Source of the DNA: Oreocharis arfaki
Lineage: Eukaryota; Chordata; Aves; Passeriformes; Paramythiidae
Reading direction: 5' to 3'
DNA: 64,000 nt
Assembly: GCA_013398015.1 (NCBI GenBank)
Contig: VZRR01011376.1
Span: 295,133 to 359,132, forward strand
A program made the position numbers and the translations under genes. Every line of letters begins with the position of its first letter. Position 1 is the first letter of the stretch. Below are positions 40,901 through 55,900 of the stretch, in pieces. A model generated the notes under the pieces. The model had not been told where the DNA came from, ran no database searches, and saw only the letters and a program-made list of their open reading frames with translations.

Positions 40901-43900
40901 GAGCAGAATCACTAAACATGTCCTTTACCTCAGATATTAACAGGAAGATCAAGCGACATTTGGGAAGACAACCTTTCCCTACATTAAAAATACTGTTTGC
41001 TTTTCATGTGAAATAGTGGATTAATTTTAGTTCCTTTTAGTGATGTGGAGATAATGGTAGATTTTATTATAGTAGATGTGCTCTCTTCTCTCTTTCTGGA
41101 CTGATGCCAGATTGGCCCTAACATTCACTGCTATACTAGAATATTTCCTGGAACATTTGCTCTCTCCATGCTCCCAATATGCCTCCAAGATTCACAATCC
41201 TGACACAGAAAGTGTGGGTACTAAGCACACTCAAGAAAAGCCTGAAGAAGATGATCTACCCAACAGCAAATTTTTAAGATTTTGTGAAATCAGTGATTTG
41301 AATAAAAACAGATTCAGTTGTGTGTGGTCCTTTCCATGATAAATAATTGTAAAAACAGATGTTTAGGGTTTTTTTTAGAAGTCAGATTCTACAAGCACAG
41401 CTCTATTCTAGCTAGATGTTACAGACTCAAATACCTTCTTTGAACATGTGATACTTTGTCAAACTGTCTCTCTTGCCGACATAGTTTCGCAAATTGTGTG
41501 GTATAACAAGTCTGCTGAGACATCTGCATTTCAATGGTGTTGAAACCCACTTGAGAACAATAACATTTTTGAATGGAGAAATACAAGGCTTAGCTTGGCA
41601 TTCTCGATACACTATAAATGAAAAATATACCTCCTGGTTTCCTTCTGTGCTGCTAGTCTCACACAGAAAACTCCTTAACATTTAAAAGAACTTGTCTTTC
41701 CTTCAAATCTGGTTTTTAAACGCCTTATAATGTCAGCAAAACCTCTTCAAAACAGTCAGACATCTGGTAAACTAATTTACCATACCGAAAAATGTCTCTA
41801 TCTTTTTCTTTGTGCTTCCTTGTCTGTCTTTGTATGTTCTTCTTAAATTTAGGCTGCATCATAGAAAAAGAGTTTGCTATGCTTCTGAGAGCTAATATTA
41901 GGGGAGTTCTGGCATGTGATTTCTACCACTAGGATTCCTGGGAATTCCTGAAAAAGTGCTTCACTTGTTCCAGGAATTCAAAAAAGAAACTGAACAAACA
42001 CAAAGTAGTTCCTTTTATCAGTCTTAATCTGTCACCGTTAGATTTAGAAATCACTAATTGTTTTTCTTTCGCTTCATTGCTCACAGGAAAACAACAGCCA
42101 GATTTGAAGAACTAACAGGGTTAGAAGTTGATGTATCCTTTCAAACTGATCATCTCCTGCTTTTATATGCATACCTAATTTGATTTTAACTGCAGTCATG
42201 CCCTGAAGTGATGATTAAGACATAGCTGGAATTGAAATGAATACAGAATAAGAAAAAAACCATGTAACTTCACCATTCAACATAATGCAAAATGCTACAC
42301 AGAGAAGTTATTTTAAACTACTCCGGGCTCCATATTTTAGGCTGCTATCAGGCTTTTATCATTTTAATGGCTGAAATCAAGCCTTAAGCATGAAACGCGA
42401 ACTCAGTATCAGGTTTGTTTTTATCTTATTCATTTTTATAAGCACCAAGTATCTAGAAGATAAAATTAGGTTGTGTCACAGTACTGAAAAACTCATGAGC
42501 ATAATCAAATACAAATAAATGACGGAAGTGTAAGAGTGTTAAAACATGACTTCTTTAATAGTCACAATAACAATTCATCACAGCATGTAACATTCCATTT
42601 GTGCTATAAACACCTGGCTAAATAACATTAAGTTGGGGCTAGTAAAATGTTTAGCAGATATATCCTTGCTGAATACTTAAAAAGCTAGCCTGCATTCAAA
42701 GGCTGCACTTTTCTTTTATCTTAATTGCTGAATGCAACAAATAAACATAGCTTTTACAAATGTTTGAACATGTCACCAAGAAATCTATATGATTCCTGAA
42801 TTATTTACCTGTTACGGTCTCTGATTTTTAGGGTATATTACAGATAAAATTGCAGGCTCCCTAATTAACAGGACTAGCTTATGTTCATTTAAAATAGCTT
42901 AAATTTGTCATTAATTAGATCATCAACCTGTGTTTCTCAGTTAGTCTAGAGTGAGATGACTTTTAAGATACAGAGGCAAACATAGTGTGCTCCAGCCTGA
43001 CAGCATGCTGTGCCATTGTGAGCAATGTATTCTGTTAAGAGAGCACAGAATTCTAAAGCTCGGCTTTTGAAGGCTTTAGTAGATGGGACTCTCAAGACCA
43101 GTATCATTATTCTAAATTCTGGGTGCAGCTTCATAGTAGGCCCTGACTGATCTAACGCCACAGCGAAATTGAAAGAGATGATCCCACCCTGTCTTTGTCT
43201 TTGTACATGCATGCCTGCTGTGTTCTGGGACTCTTAGTAATACAGCTCAGGAACAATTTCCTATCTTATTCAAGGGGAGCACCAGGGCTAAGCCTCAGGA
43301 ATGAGGGTGAGGGCAGGAGAATGTCTTTCAATAACAAGACGAAGGCTGGTGGGTGAACAAGCGAGACAAGATTCCAACTCAAGGGTACGTAAATATTATG
43401 AATAGACAGGAAGACTGTTAGAAGTACAATTTTTTACACTTTTTCAAAAATCATCAAAATCATCATTACAGAGTCCTTGAACACAATATTATTAAACTTT
43501 TTTCATGTTGCCCACACTTACAGTACTTTCGTGCAGTGAAAGTCAAAACAAATTAGAATTTAATGTTGACAAAACTCATCTGCATCTAAAATATTCTGAT
43601 TAGGCACCTATTTAGATGGGATAGGAGCTTCTGCATTCTAAGTCTATCCTGCAACCATCACAAACAAGTATGCAATATAACCTTTTCAAGAATCCAAGTT
43701 CGATTTTAAACTGAGAATATTTTTCTGCAACTGCCACTATTCAGAAGACTCTTCCTGAACATCACTGCTTTAATTTTTATTCTAACAGACATCAGTGGCA
43801 TTCCTTGTTGTCACTTCTGTACATTATAGAAAATATACTTTTTTAATCTTTGCACAATGGTGCAGTTAGAGCTTCGATCAGTTGGTTAGAGCCTGCTGCT

Positions 43901-46900
43901 AAAAAAACTAAGGTTGTGAGTTCAATCGCTTTATGGGCCATTCACTTAAGAGTTGGACTTGATCATAACAGGTACCTTCAAACTAAGAATATTCTGTGAT
44001 TCTATTTTATGAACAGTATCTATGTGATAAGATTTCCCCCACCCTTTTTCTATATTTAACTGATCTTTCTCAAGTGTGGTTCATATCAGCAGTACAGAAC
44101 CAGCACAGGTACCTAGGGCAAGTGGGGCTGCATGATTGTCCTATTCCTATTCTGTGCCACAAGTGTTTACTGCTGGTCACCGACAAAGTGGGCTGAGTGC
44201 ATTAGGCAGACCTTTGGTCTGGCCTACCACGGCTATTATAATTTTCTTAGAAAGTTTATCCAGATTTTTCTCTTCTTCTATTTCCAGAAGAAGAATTTTC
44301 AGTGCGTAAAAGAAGCTTTTACTAGTTCCTGTGTAATTGACCTTCTTTCCCATTCAGACACTTGACCCTGGTTTTATTATGACAACAAAATCCTCCAGTT
44401 CTACCAGTAGGAAATACTAACCACATTTTGTTCTATAGGACCTCCTTACTTTATGTCATCAGTACATTTCTCCAGACTACTTTTTTGTGACAAGGTAATC
44501 AGTGTAAACAGTATCTCCTCCAAGGCTGAACTTCAAAAAGTTCACTAATAACTCTTCTACAGCCATATTGCTTTTCCCTTAAATCTTGTGTCTAGAAAAT
44601 CAATAGAACTGTCTGATACTTATTTTGATATCTGTCACAGTTTTCCTCTCGGTAAACTGTTATAATTCAACATGAATTGCATTCTTTCCCATGTCTAGGT
44701 ATTTTTTTTTTTTGAGTTATTATACTGCCATGTATATTATCAAGGCTGGACAGCAGAGTCTTGGCCATTTTTTAAGTTCTTGTTAAATACAGACGTAAGA
44801 ATTCCTATGCTTGATATTGCAATTTTTAACAGACACAAGATATAAACAAGATTGCTGCCATACTCCAGCAACATTTCTGCAACACGAAATACGACCACTG
44901 AAGTAGACAGGCTCAAAAAATTATTGGATAACTGGGCAGAAATGGATGAAAGAGTACTAGGTCTGCAGTCTGCTTTGGGAGAAAGAACGAACAGTAACAC
45001 TTTGGGGAAACATGATGGAAAGTATTAAGATGGGCGAATGTGCCTGCTTAAGATAGGAAAGGATGGTGAAAGTGTAATAGGGTGGAAGCTCTGCTGATAC
45101 TGCAAGGAATACCGTGTATAACTGGGTCAAGACCACTGCGACTTGGAAAGATACCTCAGAGTAGCTGAACATACTGTTTCTTCTGTTGAGTTATATAAAT
45201 GATACTTGAATCAAACCCAGATGGACCCTTTGAGAGATTCCTGTCAGGAAGTATATCTCTTCAGACAAGGGCTCTCAGCAATTAAAACCAAGGCCTCTGT
45301 TTCCTCTAATTGTAGGCAGAAGCAATTATTTAAATTCTAAAGATGCTAACTCAGCTGTACTAGATCTTATTTAACTCTACTAAAAAAACTCACAATTTTT
45401 TTCCAAGAACAATCTCTTAGAAAAAACCCGACACTTACCTCCAGTGACAATGACTTTCGCCTTTCCACAGTATGTGAAGGCATTTACTCCTTTAGGGACA
45501 GAAAATTCCTTTACAGGTCTGCAATTGTTAATAAAACAATCATGTAAGAAATACTAGGAAAACACAGTCTACAGTCATTCCGCCTTATTTTCCTGTAGTA
45601 TACAGAATAGCTGTTTGCATGATGCATACAATCTCATGTTAAAAGCAAATTGATTTATAAGAAAGACTAGAGTGATTCTGGCACCAACGAAACAGAAACA
45701 AGGTGCACTTTCTATTAAAGAAATAAATATCCGATTTGCACACCTGAATCTTTTAACAGGCAAACTCCAAACAGACTCCTTAAACGGTAGCTGTTGCCAA
45801 AGTAAGCTGCACACAAGCCTGTGTGCTTAAAGCAGTTACTGAGGAAAAGTACCAGAGCAACTGCATTTGCCTGTTTCAGACACTGAGGTCTACTGTGATC
45901 TGTGTTACACTAAGTGCAGTTACTTTTCCATTGCTTCTGTATAATGTATTGTATCATGAATATTCTTTATATGATCTATTTTGTGTTGTATAACAACATG
46001 AAGAGACCAGTGTCTGAAACTCAACAGTTACTCTATTTCATTCACTGCTAAAGCATGGGAATTCAAACAACTAACACAAAATGACTCAGTGTCCCTTCTA
46101 AACCCATCCTTTGAGCAACCTCTGCTTATCACTCCATTTTTCATCCACTGCTACTAATGAGTGAGTATTTTATTGATTTTTAGATGTAGCAATAGCAGGT
46201 TATACACCTGTCATTCCCAGGAAACAATGACTGCCAGTGTAAATAAGCTGTACAGAACTAAATGAGTATACATTAAATTTTTTCCTTTGAAATTCAGACA
46301 AGTATTAGTTCATCTATTCTGGGCTAGACTAGACATTAATATTGAAAACCATAAATGGGGATGACACTAAATCTAACAAAAGACTCTGGAAACTCTGAAG
46401 ATTAACAAAAGAGCTTGCTATCTCTAGGCAGGCGTAAATAAATGGCTGCTTGCTTCCTATTATTTAGAAGGAGAAAAGATTTCTTTCCAGAGCTCTAAAA
46501 GAGAAGTCTTAATTCTCTTGACAGGATAAAATAACAATTAATTGATTTAAATGTATGATTAACAGATTTCGTAAGGTTTTTTCACCTTTTATACCTCTAT
46601 ATAGCTGTCCATTAGCTCTTTAATGAACAGTCTTGATACTCTTCCAAGATCAGTGGGAATAAGGGACTCTGACTCTGTGAAGTCCTGCCCAAGCCATGGC
46701 CTTGCAACAGAAGCACCCTGTGATCATATCCACACCTCCCTTTTTTAGACACTTTACAAGAAAATATTATAGTTGTTCACCAGCCATTATTGACAAAGAA
46801 ACTTAAGTCACGTAAGGGAGAAGATGCACTGCATCCCTCTTCAAATACAATAGCAATTCCCTAATGCAAAGTTAATTGGGAAAATTTCTTTTGTTAGAAC

Positions 46901-49900
46901 CAGTATATCATATTTTTAGACTAGAGTTACTTATTAAATGGACATTTCAAAGTGATTTGACCTATAGATAATTTTTAAGACTATAAATTTCATTTTAACA
47001 GTTGTGTAATTTTTCAGTTGTCTAAATATAATTTATTCTATCTGTTGTGTGAAACTGCTTAGAGATACGTATTTATTGCATTTGGAGACACTATAGCCAG
47101 TGTGAAATGAAAAAGAACTACCAAGGTATCTGTAGTTTATGTTTGCATTGAAGTATATGATGGAGGCATCTACTCTCTTGATTAGATTTTTGGCTTTGCA
47201 GACTTAGTTTTATTTCTCTTCTAACTAATCCTATTTTTCCAAAGCTCCCAACAAAAACAAACAGGATTTCTCAGCTGACACAGTATGTGACCTTGGACAA
47301 TCTGTAAGTGTTTCATAATTCACTTTCCCCATCCTCAACGGACACACAATACTCATAAAACCTGAAGTTACTGTACTAATTCAAGAATTAATACATGAAT
47401 ATTTATGGCCTGTGTTATATTTATAAATAGATTATATTAGTTGTAGCTACTAGCCTTAAAAGTCTGTTAACTTCTCTGGATGTACCTCACAGAGGAATTG
47501 AGAAGCTGATCTAATATTTACAATATTTTGAGACATTTGAATGAAAAGTTCTATTTATATGTTATTTATAGATCCTTCTTACATCAAATTGAATTTGTAT
47601 TATTAAATTTGATAGAAACTTTTCTAAATTCACAGACTAATTAGGCTTGGAATCAGCTTAATCAGCTAATAGCACTGATGAGCCATATGAATAAGGACGC
47701 AGCACAAATAAGGAGGCCATAACCTCTTTCCTGCTGCATAGTAGAACCACTTCACAGCCCTCAGAATACATTGTGTTCTTGGTTTAATCTTGTATAATTC
47801 AAACTTGTGAAACAAAAACTGAAAATAAAACCTAGTTGAGTTTATTTTTGTCTGGGTATAGATTTTCAATGAATGGATACATGATATACATGCAACAAAT
47901 CAATTTTCCAACTAAAATTTACTTGCTGAGGAGAAACTGGAAGAGACAACACCAACAACATAACATATTTTAAGGGTTGTGAGTACTGAACATATACGGA
48001 CAGTCCTCTCCTACATCAGAAGCTAGCACACAAAAATACTCAAGCATTTCAACAACTGTATTTTTGTTTTTATTAACAATGCTAATAGAAGAGGCAGATT
48101 TAATATAATAAGATGACATCTTGCGAGGCACTGATCTCCAGCAGAGTTATAAAGCAGAAGATCTATTGTTTTCTAGAAGATGTCAGACACTTACAAGTTG
48201 TCCTCTAGTCGGTTTATGTCATCCAAAACAAATGAACTAATACTGTCTGTGGAGCAGGATGCAAAACGTTTTAGGGCAGAAATATATTTAATCTTCACAA
48301 CCCAGTCATCATGGAGCTTGCGTTTAGGCCTAGGATACGAATGGAGAAGTTATTAGGCTACAGTAGCAACTACTGTGATGTGTCCGTAGGTGGTCAGGGA
48401 TTTTTTCAGTGAGATTACATACACAACCAATGCCAACATTTAATATCCAGGGCAGATACAGAACCACTCTTCCAGCTCAAATGCAAGCAGAGAGAAAGTC
48501 AGGGTTGAATCATACACTTTTCTAGTCACAATCATGCTTCCATCTAATTGGGCAGAATAAAGCTTTTCCTTTGTCAAACCGGATAACAGCAACTGTGAAT
48601 TCGCCCCTTGAATTTTATTCAGCATCCTCTCTGTTGTAAGATCTCATGTAAAATTTTCTACTGAAAATGATGGCATTTCCTTCACACAACAACAAGTGAA
48701 TCCTACTTACTGCAGTTTGAAAAAATATTTTCTTTGGTTAGATGGGGTTAATTTATAAACAAGCTAAACCTCCATATAGGGCAATAAAAACACAAATTAA
48801 AAACAAAATATAATGCAAGACTGCTAATATTTTATCTTAAGCAACTTACATGTCGAAAGATTCAGAGTCCATGAACCTAAATTGTGATTCTTTTTCAGCT
48901 TTAGATTGTTTCATTATGAAGTCATCATTGGTCATAGTAAGCAGATAAACATAACCCTTATCATCTCCCATTAAGATGGTATCTTTAGCCAGGTGACCTG
49001 ATGTCGTCACAGTAGAAACACAGAGCAGACAGTTTCTCATTGGTTTGATGACAAAACCATTATTCTGTGGAATATGGTAGAGAGTTTATTAGATATTGCA
49101 CAAGGGCCGTTAAATTGAATCTACTGTGCTTATGTAGTTACATCAGTGTTCAAATCTTGACTTTGTTTTTTCTAGCTGCTCCCATGATTGCTGTTTCCAG
49201 ATATCAGAAACTCAAGGAAGACCATCACCAAGCGGAGTTAAAAGCAAACCCTAAGGGTTTCAGGAAGACTTTGTTTCACAGGTAGGTTTTCCCATTTCAA
49301 TCAAGAAGTATTAATTACAAATTCTAGGAAGGATCTCTCCATGCTATGTAGGATGGTGTATTTGCTAAGACTCTATATGGTTTGGTTTCCTGTTCAAAAA
49401 TAAGATGCTGTCTACAAGAAAACTGGAAATAACCAAATTAAAGAATAATTCAAACCACAAAATATAGCAGTAACACACAGGGAGAAACTATATCAGAGTC
49501 CTAATTAATAACACAGCCTGGGAGTGCCAAGCATACTTATATGGGCAGGTGTTTCAATTTTTGAGGCACAGAGATAGTAGGAATGAATACAGTTGCAAGC
49601 CATTGTGGTATCTCGCTAGAAGGCCCAGGAATGAGATTTTGGGTCATCTGTATTACACTGTTTATCGGTTCTACTGCCTGACTCCATCTGTTATTTGATT
49701 AAAGTATCCTTGCCAATCTAAACTGGGAACTGCTCACATGCTATAGAATTAACTGCATCTATGCTGTCTGTGTAGCACAGAAACATTAAAGAGACATAAT
49801 AGAAATATATAACTATTTTTTCTGAGGTCTTGAGAGAGAGCTGCACCTATTCAACAGGATATCTGCAGCTCTCACTGATGTAATGACTGGAGGGAACTTG

Positions 49901-52900
49901 GAGAATAATAGGTGGAGAATAAATTTTTGAGCCCTCCTCCCAGAAGTCCAATTGGATTGACAAAAAGACTTAAATTTACCTGTCTGAGCTTGGGAAGCAG
50001 CCTTCTAGTATTGGGGAAAAAAATCCTAAGACAATCTTATCCTAAAAATATTTACTTCTCATCATCTCAGCTAACTTGGAATTTCCAAGCAAAGTCCCAG
50101 GAACAGGAGGAACAAGCTAAAATATGGGTCAGCAAAAATGCATAAGGCATTAAAGAAAACTTTAACAGTTTGGACATACATTACTAACATCAAAATGTTT
50201 TTGCTCTTAGAAAGTCCAGAACAAAATACAGGAAATGAAAAAATATTTTCTTTAAATCGGGAGGTTACCTCAAAAAGAACCTATGTTATACTCCTTGGAA
50301 AACCTGTTCTTTGATTCTTAATAGATTCTGAGATATATATATATGCCCATGCACACATATTAGATATACAGGTGCACACGTGTGTATTACATACACATGG
50401 AAAATAAATTTTTGGGGGGTTTGTTTGCACCATAGCATAAAATTTTTCTTTTTCTTCCAAACTTTTAATATACTTTAATAATCCCATTTGGTGTGCAAAG
50501 AATATTCCTCCTTTAGCGTAAATTCCACTGTTTCACTGAGTTCCTACAAAGACAAAAGTTAAAAGCCTTCTAAATCCTGTTAGACGAAAGGGATGTGAAT
50601 GTATATTGGAAACAAAGACTGATTAACTTTCAGGTTTCATTTTGGCATTTGTCTGATCTAACATAATACCTGGATCTCTTTTGATTTATAGTCCCAGAGA
50701 ATGACTGTGCTTTCAGTTACAGCCACGACATATTTCAGATTAGGCAGGAAATCACAACCAGTGATCCAAGCAGTATCCTGATGAAAATAAAAAGAGTAAC
50801 TAAGGAAGGATTTTCTCTGTAAATTTATCAACTTTTCTATCATGTAAATACATATTTTAGACCATTTCTACACAAACCACTAGTACTCTGCACTAGTACC
50901 TGCTAGGTCTAGCCCCACTGAGAGTTCTAACTCCAGGAATAGCTCATATATGAAGTTACAGGCTCAACCTCTGTTATCAATGACTCACCTCAGAGGCACA
51001 AATGTTGCACATGAGAGGACACAATACACATCTACTGTTAGTTGAACTGCAATGACACTCTGGAAAAGCACTCTGAGCAGAGAAGGCTTAAGCTAAAACA
51101 TCCATAGTAAAGCAGATTAAGCTTTTACCTGGATACAGCAGTTTGGTTTGAAACATAAGAAATTTAAAGGCATTCAAAATTTCAGCTATAAAAGCAAAAA
51201 CCCTATTGAAATGAATGTTCATGAAAATAAGTAACTTTATTAAATAATTTTACTTTTCCCAATAGGTAGATCAAATATTTACAAATATATACATCTGCCC
51301 ATATTAAGCCATTGTTCAAGTATGCCTCCTATTATACAGGTATTAACGTAAAGTAATTTCTCTTGAAAAGTATAGATCAGACTCCTGATGCTTCTACTTT
51401 CATTTCCATTGTTGTAAAAAATACTGATTTTGCTCTTAGTGTAAAGGGTCCAAAATCCTCACAGAGGATGTCAACACTCTGTTGCAGGAGAAAGCTTCTT
51501 TTCTTCCTAATGATCTGTGCGCAAGTGGTAATACATTTACAAGGATTTTTTGTAAAATAAACTTTACTAAAATAAACATGTGGAAAATGTCAGTCCTGTA
51601 GAGGCCTTGTGGATTGTTTGGTAATTCTTACGGAAGAGTTTGTTAACTGTGGCTTTTTGAGGGCCTTACAAATAGTGTCAGATAATAATGCCTAACTGGC
51701 TTGAAAGAGATGATTTTACATTTGTAGTTAAGTCACTAATTTCTTGTGTTGGTTTGTGATGATGCAGTCAAAGTTTCAGCTTTAGAGGAAAGGTTATAAG
51801 AATTTCTCTTCTTAGCGCTGCCATACTTGACAGACAAACTAGGCAGCTGCACCGGATCAACCTTTTCATTATTTTCTTTTTCCATCCTGTCATGCAAGGG
51901 CTCTTCTCTTTCCTCCCTTGCTTTCAATACAGCTTCTGGTTCCCTTTGTCTGGCTTATCCATTGTATCTGTTTATGCTTTTCTATGCCATATTTAAAAGA
52001 CATTTCATTTCCATTTTTGAAAGAAGTGATTTGTTCACTACCAGTATTCCCATCATCATTCAGCAATGATTCTATGCTGACTACTATTTTTGCAACCTGT
52101 CAGCTGGACAATTGTTAATCAATGCACTCTGGTGAGGTTTTTTTCCAGTGGTCATACTTTAAAACAGAAAGTTGTGTGGGGCTAAGCCAAATACCATATA
52201 GAGTTTTAAGTGTATTATATTTATGCCTCTATTCTTCACTCAGTCACATAATCTCATCAAGAAATCAAATCAGGTAGACCTGTTTGTTTTCAAGTTTTCA
52301 CTGACTTGAAGTGACCTGTTTTCCATAACATCCCTGTAACAAATGTACCCATAGTTCATGTTCCATTTATACCACTGTGATGCTAGGAGAGTTCTGATGG
52401 CTGCAGTCCACTGGATTTTATTTCAAGCACTACTATGTTTCACAGTCTTTCCAGCTTAATGTCCTCAGGGCCAAGACCTCTGTCACTCTGCTTGAGTGGG
52501 CCTCTATTCTGAAACACCTCAAGAACGAGAACACTGAATGGAAGAAAGTATAGGAGTATAAGGACTGTTGCAGTCTATAAGCCACCCTCTACACGCATCA
52601 CTGTCAATTGATAGAATGTTTGGAGTCTGATAACTTATTTCTGAGTAAGTCCTGAATTCAGTATTCTTGCACACAGAATTCTGTGTGCAGGAAGATGCAC
52701 ACAGATATATAGCTTCATCAATTAGCTGTTGATGCCACTACTGATGATGTTAAAACAGTTGAAAATGGCATAATAATTGTAGTGAGAAAAGAAGGTACAT
52801 ATTATTTCTGCATATCAAAAGAAGTGAACCATAAGCCCTGAAAGGCAAAGTCATCTTTCCCTGTTTAGCTATTTAGATACTAACCATAAGCTATTATTCA

Positions 52901-55900
52901 TAGTTGTACATTATGATCATTTGGTGCTGAAGTCTTCAACTAGTATTGTTCACCAAATCTTTAAAAAGTACATGGTAGGTGGTGATTTACACTCACATAA
53001 AATATTGTGCTTTGATTTTTATTAAGTGTTTATATAAAAAGTATAAGGATGCAAAGCTTCCATTTTTATAAGCATGCTTTACATTAGAAAAACTGCGACC
53101 AAATTCTAAAGATAAATCTCTCAAAGAATCCCCAAGTTAATAAATTTATTAGCATCATACATTTCAACTGTCTGGAAGGCGGTATTTATAATCTGAAAGA
53201 AATACAGAAATTTATTTCATTTCAATTTGGGAATATTTAAAGAACATTACATTTAAAGAACTTATATTTAAAGAACAACATAGCTTAAAATATTATGTCC
53301 TACAGCCATCAAAAAGTTCAGGAACCTCAAGTCCAATAAAAGCCCTTTTACTACTCTTTCCAGTGCAGTATTTAGAGGAAAGATGAGAAGAAATTAAATT
53401 GAACAAGTGCAGGACCATTCAATGCAAACACTCAAATAAGAATATTAGATAAAAATTCCAATTCCGTAAGACAAGGCAGAGCACAAAGCAGAAAAGGGTA
53501 ATTTTTAAGCCATCTGAAAATTTCATAACTTTCATACAAAAAAAGTGAATATAGTAACTTCAACAAAAGTAAAATGACATCACAAAATACTGTAAAATCT
53601 TTGAGACACAGAGTCAGAGAGATTTCATAGGGTTGTGGGCATGGGTTTCTCTTTTCTTTTCACCAACTGTCAGCTCCCCAGTCAATCAAATGTCCCTGGG
53701 AAGCCAAAGATTTTTCCCTGAAAGACTTTATGCTCTACAGTAGAGACTGTCATGTTCAGCAGTAATGATCTCAACTGATCGAATGATCCCCAGGAGCAAC
53801 GATCCTCCACCCCAAAGATGGAGAGGAATCCAAACTGTTTTTAACCTACTTCTTCCTGTCTCTAGGAAAGACTGAAAAAGTGGAAACATCTCAGCTGGGA
53901 AAGGATGGGAGTATGTACTGTAACAATAGTGACAGCAGATCAGGGTAGTTCACACAGATCTGAAGCAGAGTTGAAATAAGTGGATGCTCACAGATACTAA
54001 AACTACTAGTTTTAGTGCCGAATTTGTTTGGAATCACAGTCCTAACAATTATGGTATTACACCATTATAGTGGAAGATATCATTATGTTAAACACATCTT
54101 TCACACTTTGTATGGCAAAAATGTCCTTCAATGGTGCCCAATACTGCCACAGCTGCCAAATATTGTCCTACTTCCGCAGCAAAAAACTCTTCACATTCAC
54201 TGAGGAATCATTTTAAGACAAGTGCTTAGTGCTCAGAAAGGAAAGGGACCCTGCAGCCCACTGCAGTAAGAGGCTAGCACTCCAGCTTCTTCCAGCTTCT
54301 TCCCCTTGGCATCTGTGGGGGAGATCCAGCCTTTGGATTGGGGAAAGTGGTTCCTCCAAGCAAAGCAGGAACAACTAAAATTTACTCCTGCAGCACACCT
54401 GCAGGAGAAGCTCTAATTCTAGTCAAAGTTTCCAAAAGTCAATGGGTCTCGAGAACATTTCTCACAAGTACCTCTTTGCACTGATTCTACAGGCTAGATT
54501 AGCCCCTGCAATAAATTAAATGCCCAGAGCTCAGATTAATTAAATGCCTCAGGCCCAGAGCTATTTTCTGACTTGGAATAGTAGGGCCTCTGGTGTGGAG
54601 TACTTCTATTGCATTTTAGAACTTCCACAATATGTAAGAGAAAATCAACAAAATGCACTGCCTCCTGGCACAAGATACCTACACTGACTTTTAGGACAAG
54701 GGGTCAATTACTTGCTAAGACTGATGCCTCTTGTCTTCAGGTCATCTGAAAGAAGCTCATTACCTAAAATCAGCACTGATACTTCTAGGGTAAAAATGAG
54801 GTTTTAATGTATACATTGTGGAGCCAATCACGTACCTAGCAAAATGTAGAATTGTTTTTCATTAACAAACTTAAAATCTTACTTATTTTAATTTTACAGT
54901 GACAATTAAAGTTTTACATTTTAGAAGAAAAAATCCTGGCCAGGTAATTGGTAAAGGATGATTTGGTAGAAAAAGCAGTATTTATCTGAGGTTTCATTTA
55001 TCAGAGGAAAGAAATCAAGTTACTCAATTGTTTCTACAACTGAAAGGAATAAATTGAAACCATTTGACCCACAGCACCCTATGACAAATCATGCTGAAGT
55101 CTCAAAGTTAGAAGTAGCATTAGAATAATGCTCAGTTTCTAATTATTTCTATTTAGTACATGCTGATTTTTGCTTAAAATTATTTAACAGGAAGGAGACA
55201 AAAAAGAACTTACTTCAACACTGATGGTTGCCAGAACCTTCATCTGAAAAATCAAAAAAGATACTGTCACAATAACAAGTTAGTTCTTAAGCCAAAAGTC
55301 TAAACAAAGTTATCTCTCCTCTTCACAGGCAGATCAGAACAACAATTGCTAACTGAAAGAGTAGGCGGTTAAAATCTGAGAAAGATCCTTAACCTGCCTG
55401 CTGTCTGCTCCCCTTTATTTAGCAAGGAACTTAAAACTTCTATTTCTCTCACAGTTGTTTCATAGCTTCTTGTTTGGTTTGGGGTTTTTACATTGAGATG
55501 CTGGAGTGAGCAAAATAAGTAAAAAGTACTGATTTTTACGATGGAGTACAGATCAGCTGCTCTTCTGATGGAATTGTGCTTTTAATGGTTATTGACAGCC
55601 AGAACAGCATCAGCTCCTGTGAGAGATAGGATGTGTCACACAGAAACCCAAGCTAATGCTGGCCCAGATGCCATGTGAACTAGTGCCAACAAAATCCCTG
55701 GCGGAGGCAGCACTTCAGGCTGCGAACAGAAATACCCACATTGGTACAGCATCTTTCACCAAAGGTAACTATTGGTGGACAGTGTAACATGCGGCTCAAA
55801 CCCTGGAGAGTTTAAAGTGTCACCATCATCCAGCAGAGACACGGTTACCTCCTATGTACTTTAACAAAACTACAAAGTTTTCAAAAGCAGTTTCAACCTT

